A stretch of 64,000 nt of DNA from NCBI RefSeq assembly GCF_050624435.1, contig NC_134538.1, forward strand, positions 126,338,937 through 126,402,936. Reading direction: 5' to 3'. Shown piece by piece: positions 23,285 through 33,284 of this stretch. This DNA comes from Tenrec ecaudatus. Its lineage: Eukaryota; Chordata; Mammalia; Afrosoricida; Tenrecidae. Below the pieces are notes generated by a model. The model searched no databases, was not told where the DNA came from, and was given only the letters and a program-made list of their open reading frames with translations. Both the position numbers and the translations under genes were made by a program. Numbering within the stretch: position 1 is the stretch's first letter; each line of letters begins with the position of its first letter.

Positions 23285-24065
23285 ATATATGAGGGGGTAC
23301 CAAAATAAGGGAAACCGCTCTGCTGGGCAGAGCTTTCATAGCACTCATTTTGCCTGTTAGGCAAGAATCGAGCAACTCCCTCTGAGTTAGTGCACCCAGT
23401 GGCGTTGCCTGGAAGGTTCTCTCTGGTCACAGTGAATTTTTTCATAAACGTAGTTTCGCTTTTTGTGATGGCTGACTTAAGAAAACAGCATGCAGCTGTG
23501 AGTTTTTTTTCTGCTCCGGAAAAATGCCCCAGAAACTTTTGTGATGTTGAACACAGCTTACAAAGAGAGTGTTATAGGGAAAACTCAAGGATACAGTGGT
23601 TTTCTCATTTCAAAACGGGTGAAATGTCAATTGATGACAAACCTTGTTTCCGAACGGATGAAAATGTTGACAAAATCTGTGCACTTGTGCTAGAAGACCA
23701 ATGACAAACCGTTGAAGAGATGGGGTGGGGCATTATCTGGACTCTCCTGGAGCTCGGTTCAGTGAATTGTAACAAAAGATTGGGGAATGAGAAGGGACGC
23801 TGCGAAATGTGTGCCTCGGGTTCTGACTGACCAGGAAAATGGGCATTGAGTGGAAACATGCCGTGCTTTGAAAGAACAGCTCCAAAGCGACCCAGACTTT
23901 TTCCCAAGGTCATTACTGGTGACTAGACATGGTGCTCGCCTTACGACCCTGAAAGCAAACATCAATCAAGCCAGTGAAAGACTGCATTGCCACCTCGTCC
24001 CACCCCCCAAAAGCTCAAGTGAAATCAACAATCAGGATGATGCTCAATTGTTTGTTTGTTTGATT
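23285..24065 (+). mobile_element. Degenerate mariner-family DNA transposon
   Basis: The left part ('gagggggtaccaaaataagg') looks like the start of a mariner terminal repeat. It is followed by a decayed transposase reading frame. I did not find a matching inverted repeat at the right, so the 3' part is probably lost. Mariner elements move by cut-and-paste into TA sites. This copy cannot move: the transposase is broken by stops and frameshifts after about 100 codons. Confidence 0.7.
23469..24000 (+). pseudogene. Mariner transposase pseudogene
   Basis: From an ATG at 23,469 the frame runs 78 codons to a TGA near 23,702, with the N-terminal helix-turn-helix region: 'FSHFKTGEMSIDDKPCF' then 'RTDENVDKICALVLEDQ', typical of mariner transposases. 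After the stop, frameshifted pieces continue ('QTVEEM'-like, then a 'PRVLTD' piece, then 'LKEQLQSDPDF'). The DD(34)D catalytic core is not intact. Family identity rests on these motifs; the subfamily is not known. Confidence 0.7.
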
Positions 24066-24344
24066 TTTGTGTGAGGAGGATCATGCATGCAGAGTTAGTT
24101 CAAATTGAAATAGTATTTATTACATATGTAAGTGTGAGCCATGGGAGCTACCTGGCCCTATAAGAACTAGTTAGTAAATGGTAAAGTTTTTAGGATAGAT
24201 GATATACTCAAGTAAAATCCTTTTCATTCAGAATCTTGGGATAACCCATCGCTTGATAGCCAGTCCCTGACCTGCTCACACTATCAGCCCAGAGCCCTGT
24301 CCCCTCCACCCAAGAAAAATCTCAAACTTAAACACTTCTTCCAT

Positions 24345-24680
24345 TATTTCTTGTTAGGCGCTGTCACAGTGGCTCTGTGCCATAGCGATTCTCGGTACAA
24401 CTTAATAAAGTGCTACGTGGTTCTGTGCCATCCTTACAAGTGTTGGTATGTTTGAGCCCATTATTGTAGCCACTGTTTCCCTCACACTAAGGAATGACTT
24501 TTTTCAATGCCCCTCCACTTTAATCTTTTCTCCAGAGATTGGTCTATCCTGATAACATGTCCAAAGACAAATGAGATGTCGTCTGGCCATCTCCTTTCTA
24601 AGGAGCATCTTGAAGGTACCTCTTCAAGACAGACTTGTTCACGCTTCTGGTAGCCCGTGTTGTGTTTATCATGCTTCACC
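24345..24680 (-). mobile_element. RTE LINE 3' end, minus strand
   Basis: 'cttgttaggcgctgtcacag', 'gattggtctatcctgataac', 'atgtccaaagacaaatgaga' and 'cttctaaggagcatc'-type blocks are the reverse complement of the RTE 3' region. Diverged. Confidence 0.7.
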
Positions 24681-24689
24681 AATGAGTTG

Positions 24690-24890
24690 TTTGTTAGTGT
24701 TAATGATATAAAGTACTCTGCTGAGAACCCCAAAAGCTGGCGGGTTGAACTCATAATTTACTCCACAGGAGAAAGTAGTCTGATTCTATAAATATTTACA
24801 GCCTTGGAAACCTTAAGGTGGGGTGTGTGTGTGTGTGTGTGTGTGTGTTACTCTGTCCTATCACATCTGTAGGACTTGAGAATAGACCGA
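24690..24890 (+). repeat. AfroSINE with internal (GT)n expansion
   Basis: A diverged SINE body ('gcgggttgaactcataattt', 'ccacaggagaaagtagtctg', 'ttacagccttggaaacctta') is interrupted by a (GT)n run at 24,822-24,849. The tail 'actctgtcctatcac' follows. Confidence 0.65.
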
Positions 24891-25284
24891 ACAGAAATGG
24901 GTGATGAGGATGCTATAAAGGCTGCTTTGGTGGGGCTGTCAACGAAAGCTCGACTGTGGGAACAGGACGGAGTGTAAATCAATCATCTTGATCATGTGAA
25001 ATGGAAGTTGAGCAAAGTTGGGATATAGAAGAAGAGTAGAAACCTGAAAAAAAGAATGTGGGTCCCAATAGTTCTTATTAAGCTACGAGTCAATAGATAA
25101 TGCTGAGAGTTGATGGAACCAAAAAAACAGGAACGTAAGCAAATTTTCTCCACTTGCAAAGGTAAAAATAGAAGAATTGGAAACAACAATATAGACACTC
25201 ATCACTGGAAAAGGTGGAGAAAGTATCCAGAGCTGTGATGGCAGATATGGTAAGGACTGAAATAAATGCTTTTAAAATGCTACC

Positions 25285-25700
25285 TCTGGAACGTGGGCAG
25301 CAAAGGCAGAACTGAAATGGCCAACGCACTTATGAAGGAATGCTCACCATCACTGGCCATCCTGGAGATGCAAACCAAAGCAACACGACACCACCTCATA
25401 CCAATAATGACAGAAAAACAAAAACAAATAGAAAATAAATGCTGGCGAGGCTATGGAGAGATTGGAACCCTTGTACATTGCTGGTGGGTCTGTAAATATG
25501 TGCAAGCACTGTGGAAAGTGATATGGCGCTACCTCAAACCATTGGAAATAGAAATTCCATACGACGCAGTAATGCCTCTGCTGGACACAAACCCAAAGGA
25601 AATACGCATCATATCACGAACAGATCTATACAACCCCATGTTCATTGTGGCAGGGTTCTCAATACCAAACAGTTGGAAACAGCCAAATTACACATCAGGA
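25285..25700 (+). pseudogene. L1 ORF2p C-terminal fragment
   Basis: About 135 codons, open up to a TAA near 25,701. They align by eye to residues ~1,075-1,215 of the intact ORF2p at 47,270. The shared order is MAN-x(5)-MK..CS, then HCWW, then LWK.IWRYLK, then IP.D. It lacks the endonuclease and RT and has a Cys-to-Tyr change in the zinc-binding motif. It is a relic. Confidence 0.8.
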
Positions 25701-26098
25701 TAAAAATAGATAAAGAAACGTGGGTACGTGGGTACGTACACACAATGCATTGCTAAAAAACAATGATGAAACCAGGAAATATTTCATGGCCTGGATGGAC
25801 CTGGAGAACATTATGCTGAGTGAAGTTAGTCAATCACAAAAGAAGAGTCATTGCATGAGACTACTACTCTAATGACAAAACCCAGGACAGAGACTTGAAT
25901 TCCAGAGGGAAGAGTCTTTGGAAGTTGCCAAGAGGAATGGAACTAGAGGGTTGACAGGCACTGGCTTTGGGGAAAGGAAGGATGGAGAAAGAGAAATTAT
26001 GGGCCGAGGTGGGGTAGAACACTACAGGGAGGGGGGCTGATGAGTGATTTGAGCTGCTGAATATAGAAGAGATTGTGCGAAATGTAAACCCCTCCCCA
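25285..26098 (+). mobile_element. Old L1: ORF2 C-terminus and start of 3' UTR
   Basis: A 5'-truncated older L1. The open stretch at 25,266-25,703 encodes the C-terminal part of ORF2p. This includes the Cys-rich motif, here CWRGY-x7-H-x4-C, in which the second Cys has become Tyr. Downstream, 'ctggagaacattatgctgag' then 'tgaagttagtcaatcacaaa' marks the end of ORF2. A purine-rich 3' UTR follows. Confidence 0.8.
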
Positions 26099-26104
26099 TC
26101 TAAT

Positions 26105-27515
26105 TCACAAAATGAACTTGAAGAACATTATGCTGAGTGAAACAGTTAATCACAGTAGACAAATAAGCCCTCGACCGAATGAAGTTTTGTAGGGGAGCAG
26201 AAGAGTTAAAAGCAAAAAAAAAAAAGAGTTAAAAGCACAAAGGTAAATACACAACCCTGCAATAATAATAATAACAATAATTTTTGAGTGGATATATAGA
26301 TATTCAAATTGAATATACATGAAGTGAATGACACTATATCCACTAATAAATTTATACATATAGAAATTCATATAGATAGATATATGTATTTGTGCAGAAA
26401 ACAAATATCCATGAATATAGTGTTACAAACAGGAGGTGAAGTTATGCAAACCATCAAACCATAATCAAACACCTAGAGGGAATGAGAAACTGGGCCTGGG
26501 GGAATTCCGCAAAGACAATGTACTGCACCTTACTTTGATGAAGACTGGGGTCTTAAAAACTAGTGAGTGAGGATCTCAGATACTAGTATTGGTCTTTGCC
26601 CCATCTGGAGCAAAGAAGAGTGAAAAAAATCAAAGATGCATGGAAACAATTAGTCAAAAGGATTAATGGACCATGAAAACCATACCCTCCACTCCCGTGA
26701 GACCAAAGGAGGAGGTGGTGCCCATTACCACTGCAACTGCTCTGAACGGGACCACAAAGCAAGGTTATGGATAAAGTGGGAGAAAATGTGGACTAAAACT
26801 CAAAATCATTAAAAAAAAAAAAAGTCCAGGCTACCTGATAGAGACTGGTGACAATTGCAACACTATGGCCCTTGAACACCCTTGAAGCTTGTAACTGAAC
26901 TCAGCCCCTGGAGGCTGAGCTCAGCTTTCAGTGAAACAAAGGGCTGGCTATGACATGCACAGTAAGACCAGGAGGCATGCGCTCTTTACAGCCAGCAGCG
27001 GTTCAGATTGTCCAAAGGTAAGCTTCAAAAGGAAGAAAGGATAGGTAAAAAGGACAAAAAGAAACACAGGGAGAAGAAGGGGAAGAATGTTGTTACATTG
27101 TGGAGATGCAATCAATAACATTTAAAAAACGATGTATGAGTTTTAAACTATAAAACCAATCTGCTCTGTGAGCTTTCACCCTGGGCCCTCAAAAAGAGTC
27201 TTATGGAATATGACAGATTAGTGAAGTGATCTAAGTGCCTATAAACTATTTTACTCTTTTCCAGACAGGGGGAAACACACATAAAACTCCACCAAAATAA
27301 ATGATAAAATGAGAGGATATATGGATCACATTCTATTTAAACATTTGGCCCATGCCCTCCAGTCTAATTCATCTTTGAAAACATCCTGGAGTCAACTAAG
27401 TCCACACAGAAGGATTGTGATTGCATATGGGGGGTGTTGTACAATTCTCCGTGATATGATCGAACTATTGAATTATATGCTATGTAAATTACTTGCCAAT
27501 AAAACTGTTGTGGGA
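26105..27515 (+). mobile_element. Second old L1 3' end
   Basis: It restarts with 'gaagaacattatgctgagtg' plus 'aaacagttaatcacagtaga', which repeats the ORF2 end already seen at 25,805, so this is a separate L1 copy. It ends with 'gtgatatgatcgaactattg' and 'gccaataaaactg' at about 27,510. The interior has AT-rich insertions and a poly(A) run at 26,810-26,823, so more than one element may be mixed in. Confidence 0.65.
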
Positions 27516-27519
27516 AAAA

Positions 27520-28040
27520 CCCACTCCAGTGCTAGAATCGAAATTGCCAGCCCTAGCAGAATTATTCTGTATGCAGTACTCCCTTCTTAGCCTGTGCTGT
27601 GGAGCTGCACACCAGCAATTATAAACCCAATGGCTGCAGGAGCCAGCCAGGTACTGCAGAGGAGGGAGGGCCACTAAGGGGGGCTCGGGCAAACTGAAGA
27701 GCTCGTCTGGTCCAGAGATACAATGGCTCTTCTGTTCCAGCTGATGCATACTTCATAGAAACGGGGGCCTGATGCAGCCAGATCCTCTGAATTTTCAAGC
27801 AAAGCCAAAAATAAGCATATCCCAATAAATGCAGCAATCAATTTTAATTTCCAAAACAAAAATTCAATCAAATGAAATCTGTGAACTAGAAAAGGTCATG
27901 GGCCCCGAGTGAACCCTGTATATAACAGAAGACTCATTTCCCACTGAATCCTAACAACCTTCCATTAGAAGTTAGAGTGCCTCTCTCGCAAGAATGCTCA
28001 GTTGTTTCACCCCGTGTGGAATGGGGTAAAACAGAGATTC
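27520..28040. other. No feature recognised
   Basis: Apparently unique sequence between an old L1 and MER20. No exon supported. Confidence 0.35.
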
Positions 28041-28044
28041 TAAA

Positions 28045-28179
28045 ACCGTGGTTCCCAAACGTTCCCTCTCTCCTCTGGGTACAGTTGGTCATGTCTGCAG
28101 ACAATTTTAGTTACCATCACTTGTGAGGTGAGGGGTCAGGGGCGCATCTTTCTGTTAGAGGCTGGGAATCTGATAAATA
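28045..28179 (+). mobile_element. MER20 hAT element, left part
   Basis: 'ccgtggttcccaaacgttcc', 'gtctgcagacaattttagtt', 'gaggctgggaatctgataaa' follow the order of MER20, a hAT-Charlie relic shared by placental mammals. It continues at 29,647-29,705 after the Tigger insertion. Confidence 0.7.
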
Positions 28180-28346
28180 CAGGCATACCTGCATTTTGCA
28201 GGTAGTGCCGTTGTTACCAATTGAAGATTTATGGCAACTGAGTCTCCCACAAACCCTGCATCTATTGATACCATTTTCCAACAGTGTGTGCTCACGTCAT
28301 GTCTCTACATCACATATTGGCCATTCTCTCAATACTACAAACTTTC
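28180..28346 (+). mobile_element. Tigger (pogo-type) DNA transposon, left part
   Basis: Starts 'caggcatacct' immediately after a TA at 28,178. The other end at 29,634-29,644 reads 'aggtatgcctg' and is followed by TA, giving an 11-bp perfect inverted repeat and the TA duplication typical of pogo/Tigger elements. The body sequence matches Tigger1-type non-autonomous elements as I know them. The transposase is absent. Confidence 0.8.
28341..28346. repeat. 6-bp ERV target-site duplication, left
   Basis: 'actttc' at 28,341-28,346 matches 29,484-29,489 on the other side of the ERV remnant. Confidence 0.7.
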
Positions 28347-28814
28347 TGTGGGATACTAGCACTGAGGGAAAGAAGACTGGGGCCTATTCCCTGACTGGTA
28401 CAGAGGGAATCTTGAAGACTAGTATTCCATGGCAGGAAGACCGCCACTCTGGTAGTTAGACATATAGTCCGAGTGCATTTTCCTGCGCTAATCTATCATT
28501 TCCACAGTTTGTGCCCTTAAAGCTTTGATGCCTTAAAGTAAGCAAATGGTTGATTCTATCTCCCTATAGAAGCAGACATTCCTATCGACTCTATTTCTTT
28601 CCACCGCCCCTCTCATACCATCCCCCAAATAGCAGTTAGGCCGTAGGGGGACTTAATACCCCGTGCCTGGATTCAAATGTTTGCCATAAGCCTGAATTGT
28701 GGGCTATATTAATTTGGTCACTAAATTTGCCCTGACAGCTTTCCATGTATAGAAAATAGCCATGTAGCCACTGTAGCTCTTTTTGAGTTTTGTAAATAAA
28801 ACAAAAGGGAGAAT
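28347..28814 (+). mobile_element. ERV remnant, 3' internal region (family B)
   Basis: It begins 'tgtgggatact', resembling the start of the LTR at 28,815 ('tgtgggatta'), so a few bases of a 5' LTR may remain. It runs to a purine-rich tract 'aaaacaaaagggagaa' directly before the LTR, which fits a polypurine tract. The body has no open frame of note and probably corresponds to the last part of the internal region. Most of the provirus is deleted. Confidence 0.6.
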
Positions 28815-29483
28815 TGTGGGATTATAAAGAGACTTTTCCCCAGCTTTGTCTCCCCTAAAGACATGCCAAACATTAGAGGCAATTTGCCAGCATCTGGTGA
28901 GAGGTCAGATGCTTAGAGACATCCTCCTGAAGGCAGTCAGTTGTCAGACTACTGTCTGGTCCCACCACAAGAGGGGCCCACTTCCTGATGTTGAGGACAA
29001 TGGGCTACTTCTCCCTAAAGGCTTGTGGCCATTAGTTTGGTCCCAAATGATGAGGTTTACACCCTACTGATAATGGTTTCTATAGTGAGCCAGAGAACAG
29101 ATCAAACCTGCTCAGTGACATTCAAAGTTAGGCAGTCATCATGAATCTAGGGTCCCCCATCTTGTCACATGTATACCCTTATTCTCTCCTCTTCCAATAG
29201 CACATGAACCCCTAGATCACCACCCTCCCATTACTGTATTACCTATAGCACAACCCTTTCCTATATGTCTTCACCTGTAATTAGGGGGCTTGCAAGTCCC
29301 CAGAGACTATATAAACCTTGGTTAGCAATCAATCTCTCTCCACATGGACACCAAGTGAGGCTGGGGTGAGCATGCTACCATGAAATGTGTCTGACTCCAG
29401 GATTGCAATCTCTCCTCTATCCCTCATGCGCTCTAGGACTTTATTATATATATATATATATAAAGGCTGGCCTTTCCCCCACA
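28815..29483 (+). mobile_element. ERV LTR, family B (3' LTR)
   Basis: Starts TGTGGG and ends CCCACA, 669 bp. It has a TATA-like 'actatataaacc' near 29,306. It aligns along most of its length with the minus-strand copy at 34,023-34,640 ('gaggtcagatgctt', 'cccatcttgtcacatgtata', 'cacatggacaccaag', 'gtgagcatgctaccatgaa'). The 6-bp duplication and TGTGGG start would fit a class II (betaretrovirus-like) ERV, but that is inference. Confidence 0.75.
29444..29462. repeat. (TA)n microsatellite
   Basis: About nine TA units near the end of the family B LTR. Absent from the other copy. Confidence 0.9.
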
Positions 29484-29644
29484 ACTTTCTCATAATGCTA
29501 CTGCACACTTAATAGACTAGTGTCAAATAGACACAACTTTTGTATGTAATGAGAAAGCAAAATCGTTGTGTGACTTATTTCATGGTGAATTCACTTAGCT
29601 GAGGTGATCTGGAACTGAACCCCCAACTCTCCAAGGTATGCCTG
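29484..29644 (+). mobile_element. Tigger element, right part
   Basis: Continues the element broken at 28,347: 'taatgctactgcacacttaa', then the terminal inverted repeat 'aggtatgcctg' at 29,634-29,644 followed by TA. The first six bases are the ERV duplication. Confidence 0.8.
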
Positions 29645-29646
29645 TA

Positions 29647-29705
29647 TGCTACAATGACAGGCCAGGCATTACCAACAATAAGCATCCACCCAAATGTCTG
29701 TAGTG
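29647..29705 (+). mobile_element. MER20 element, right part
   Basis: 'tgctacaatgacaggccagg' and 'ccaaatgtctgtagtgttgg' resume the MER20 order interrupted at 28,180. Confidence 0.65.
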
Positions 29706-29709
29706 TTGG

Positions 29710-30520
29710 GACAAATACCCTGCTCTAAGGAAATGATGAGCCCTTGCAGTGTGGTCGTCAGGACTGGTCCAGACCATGAGATCAGATGCTCCCTAAGTTG
29801 GACCCGAACGCGTGCACTGGAGAAGTTTTCTGAGGTGATGATCATATGTACAAAAATTGGAGAGCCGTGGAATTGAAAGAACCGAATCTAAAGAAGTCAC
29901 ATTTAGCAAACGACTGCTGGATGTTAAGCCAGGATGCATGTTCAACGATTACAGGAAATTTTTACTTTAAAACTGCCAAATGCTGCACAGCCAAAGCAAC
30001 AGTATCAGCATAATCCGCCCACAATCACTGCCTGTTCCAAAAAGATAGGGGGTCGTTCAGAAGAAAGACTATCGTGACATGCATACTCTCCAAGGACAGA
30101 GGGGATGCCTTAGATTGCTGAAGGCAATCTCAAAAGTTGATCAAGAAGAAGAAAAAAAACAGCTATAGAATTTTGTTTTAATTAAGGCAATTTGCATTTT
30201 TAAAAATATGAAATAGGACAAATGGTAGATAGTTTTACTACTGCCTTTGGAATACCCCATAGCAGATGGAAACAAGCTTTAACTCTATGAAGCAACCTAT
30301 AGTTCTGGTCTGCTTGGTTATTTTCCAGAATTACTGCTGGCTCACTCTCTCTACACACTGGACATTCTGTAGAAAGGCCAATAGCTGCTTCCTTTCTCCT
30401 TTGTCCGGGGCAGTCACTGCAAGAACGAGCCACTCTTCGGGGTAACAGCGTGCCCCACTCCTTGAGGACTAGGCATGTGCAGTGGATGTAAATGGTAAAC
30501 TCGGCCAAGAAGTGCCAATG
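29710..30520. other. No feature recognised
   Basis: Unique-looking sequence. The 139-codon open frame at 30,200-30,619 on the minus strand runs into the solo LTR and has no recognisable domain. Confidence 0.4.
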
Positions 30521-30528
30521 AGTACATA

Positions 30529-31005
30529 TGTAAGGTCTCTCTCTCCGGGCTAAATTCCAACCTCGGTCCTTGGCTCCACATGAGAAAGAATTCACGTTGA
30601 AGCCTGGCTCGTGATCCAAGTGAATTTAATGAGAGTTAAAAGAAGCTTCAGGTTTTACGTGGCACCCATAGGATTCCTTTGACCTTGCGGTCTGGCAGAG
30701 ACTGCTCAGGGTCACGCAAAGATCTCTCTCCCAAGTTTCCCTCTGAAACCAGACGACCAGACAAGCCAAGCCAAGACAAGCCCCTCTCCCTCTCAGTTCC
30801 TGCCTTTTCAATGATTCCCGGGGGAGGCGTGGTGAACGACCCCAGGTCGCTCCCATTGGCTGAATTGCAATCACCTGGCCCAGGTGGGCTGCTCCAGGTG
30901 TAATGCCCATCAGCGCCCACGGGCGGGAAATCCAGCTTTGTCCTATGCTGGCTCTCCTGGGCATGCGTTAATGGACATCCCATCCCTGATGCTAGCTACC
31001 TAACA
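30529..31005 (-). mobile_element. Solo ERV LTR, family C
   Basis: 477 bp on the minus strand. It is the same LTR family as those of the provirus at 35,526-39,591: the blocks around 'gcatgcccaggagagc', 'attgcaattcagccaatggg', 'gacctggggtcgttcaccac' and 'ttcattaaattcacttggat' are shared (read on the minus strand). It has TG...CA ends and is flanked by the 4-bp duplication CATA (30,525-30,528 and 31,006-31,009). No internal sequence is attached, so it arose by LTR-LTR recombination. It keeps the segment deleted from the 5' LTR of the provirus. Confidence 0.9.
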
Positions 31006-31039
31006 CATATAAAGGGTCCTGAGAATTTCAAGTGAGACC

Positions 31040-31242
31040 TGGGAGCATACTGGACTACAGGTTGGGCTGCTCACAAGGTCAGTAGTTCAAAACCACCAGC
31101 TACTCAGCAGGAGAAAGATGAGACCATCTACTCCTGTGGTGATTTACAGTCTCAGAACCCCAGAAAGATGGCTCTACTCTTTCTTGTAGGCCCTATGAGT
31201 CAGAATTGACTGGATGGCAGTGAGTTTGGTTTTCGGAAGCCC
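31040..31242 (+). repeat. AfroSINE (first of three in a row)
   Basis: Head 'gggctgctcacaaggtcagt', body 'caggagaaagatgagaccat', tail 'cctatgagtcagaattgact' plus 'ggatggcagtgagtttggtt'. Near full length. Confidence 0.9.
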
Positions 31243-31264
31243 GGGATAGTGAGTTTCACTCCTG

Positions 31265-31462
31265 GTTAAGGACCCCCGGTAGCGCAGTGGGTAAGTGCTC
31301 AGCTGCTAATGAAGTGCAAGTGCTTACAACCCTCCAGGTTTCTGCAGGAGAAAGATGGCAGTCGGTTCCTAGATTGACAGCTTAGGAAACCCTAAGGGCC
31401 GTTCTCCTTCTGGGGCTGCTCTGAACTGGAATCAGTTCCGCAGCGGTAAGTTAGGTTGGATC
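31265..31462 (+). repeat. AfroSINE (second of three)
   Basis: Starts 'gacccccggtagcgcagtgg', then 'gctcagctgctaatgaag', 'gcaggagaaagatggcagtc', and a diverged tail 'ctgaactggaatcagttccg'. Confidence 0.85.
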
Positions 31463-31474
31463 AACCAGTGTAAA

Positions 31475-31680
31475 GGAACCCCTGGGGTGCAATAGTTAAG
31501 CACTCAGCTGCTAACTCAAACTTCAGCGGTTCGACTCCAACAGCCGCTCCACAAGAGAAAGATTTGGGAGCCTGCTCCCTAAAGAGTACAGCCTAGGCAT
31601 CCCTATAGCTTGTTCTACTCTGACCTACAGGCTTGCAATGCATTCGCATTGATTTGATGGTGCACAACAGCACACTGGTG
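31475..31680 (+). repeat. AfroSINE (third of three)
   Basis: Starts 'ggaacccctggggtgcaata', then 'cactcagctgctaactcaaa', 'cggttcgactccaacagccg', ending with 'gcattgatttgatggtgcac'. Same orientation as the two before it, with gaps of about 15-25 bp. Confidence 0.85.
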
Positions 31681-31689
31681 TTTTTCTGG

Positions 31690-32285
31690 CTTGTGGTGTA
31701 AAAGGCATGCCTACAGGCAGAAAAGACCACTGGACTCTAGAAAGTTCTCCATAAGACCAAAGGGACAACAGGAGCCTTTCCAACTTCCAGAAAATGTGCT
31801 TTGTTACATTTCTTAGTGAAGTTATGTCTATCACCATCCCTACTACACATTGACGGTCACTGCTGAGGCACAACACTTGTCTAAGATCCTCAGGGAAAAA
31901 GCAGGACCAGACTGTGGAATGGTGTTGGGCAGTAATCAATGCATACCTATAGTTGCACCACCTAAGGATGCCAGTAGAGATCAAGAGAGGATGATTCTCT
32001 GAAGCAACACTCTTAGGACAAGACATGCCCATCGAGAAAGCTGGCCCAAGTGCTTAGGTCTAAAAGGGTAGACTAAGGGGCCTCACCCTGCCCACTGTAA
32101 TCAGCCCCAATAACTTCCTTGGCAATTAAAACAGGCCAGCCAGCACCTTGCTGGACACTCACACGTCCATCCAGTCCCTGGTCCTGTGTCTTTCAAGACT
32201 CTCTGCCCTTTTGCCTGCAAGACAGACAGTCAGGGCTCATTCCGCTCAGTTCTTCCAAGTAAAGGAGACCGACAGGTAAAATGCT
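31690..32285. other. No feature recognised
   Basis: A 135-codon open frame at 31,625-32,032 on the minus strand starts inside the preceding SINE and shows no domain; I do not call it a gene. Confidence 0.35.
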
Positions 32286-32289
32286 CTGA

Positions 32290-32466
32290 TGTGTAAAACT
32301 AACTCACTGCCATTGAGTCGATGTCCACTCATAGTAAACCCTTTAGGCCAAGGTAGAACTGCCTCTGTGAGGAGAGTGTACCTCTTTACAGGAGTAGAAA
32401 GCCTTGTCTTTCTCCCACAGGGTGCCTGGTGATTTTGAACCGCGGAACTTGTGGTTATCAACCTAA
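32290..32466 (-). repeat. AfroSINE, minus strand
   Basis: 'actaactcactgccattgag', 'tcgatgtccactcatagtaa', 'gtagaaagccttgtctttct', 'gaaccgcggaacttgtggtt' is the reverse complement of the SINE from tail to B box. Confidence 0.85.
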
Positions 32467-32469
32467 TGT

Positions 32470-33055
32470 AAGTAAAGTCTATTTTACCTCCTTCCAGAAG
32501 GTATTTACATTTTAGAAGATGTTAAGAAAGTGAATATTTAATCCAAAGCCATTGCTTTCTGGAGGTAAATTTTCAAGAACCGTATCTCCAAATGAAGAAC
32601 ATCTCACATCCCTGAAATCGCCTTGGGCAGTCATAAGGTGAACCATGAGAAGAGGAGGCTGACTGGGCCTGAGGAAACATTTTAGGAGGTCTTGTAAAGG
32701 GAAGTCCGTTGGTAAGTAAATAATTCATCTTTCAAATCCATCAAGAGATGAAGATGCCCTTTCCGAAACTACTGTCTGAAAACAGGAAACTCAGATAGCA
32801 CTCGACCCGGACCCTACAATGCAAATGTCTTTATCTTCAAAAATAACAGTGGTAAATTCCCAAAAAGAGTACATGCTGAACTAAAAAAGCAAGCAGTTCT
32901 TTTTCCATTGCCTGTGCAGGGAATGAGGGGAAGTAAGGAAGATGGTATCTCACTCGGCTCTTTCTGAATCAGCTTGCTTATCTATGAAACGGAACTTCTC
33001 CTATGCAGACATGAATGGTCTCATTAACTTCTGCTAGGAATAGCAAGCTGCTACA
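32470..33055. other. No feature recognised
   Basis: Apparently unique sequence between two SINEs. Confidence 0.35.
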
Positions 33056-33061
33056 TAAAGG

Positions 33062-33278
33062 ACTCAGGACTCTGGTGGTATAGTGGTTATATGTTGGGCT
33101 GCTAACTGCAAGATCAGCAGTTCGAACTCACCAGTCACTCCTCCAGAGAAAGATGAGGTTCTCTACTCCCACAAAGAGTTAGTCTTAGAATGCCCCAGGG
33201 GCAGGTTTATTCTGTCCTCTAGGGTCACTATGAGTCAGGATTGACTTGATGGCAGTGAGTTTGGTTTGATTTGGGGCT
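33062..33278 (+). repeat. AfroSINE, near full length
   Basis: One of the best-preserved copies: 'actctggtggtatagtggtt', 'gttgggctgctaactgcaag', 'atcagcagttcgaactcacc', 'cactatgagtcaggattgac', 'ttgatggcagtgagtttggt'. The RNA polymerase III A and B boxes are recognisable. Confidence 0.9.
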
Positions 33279-33284
33279 ACATAA

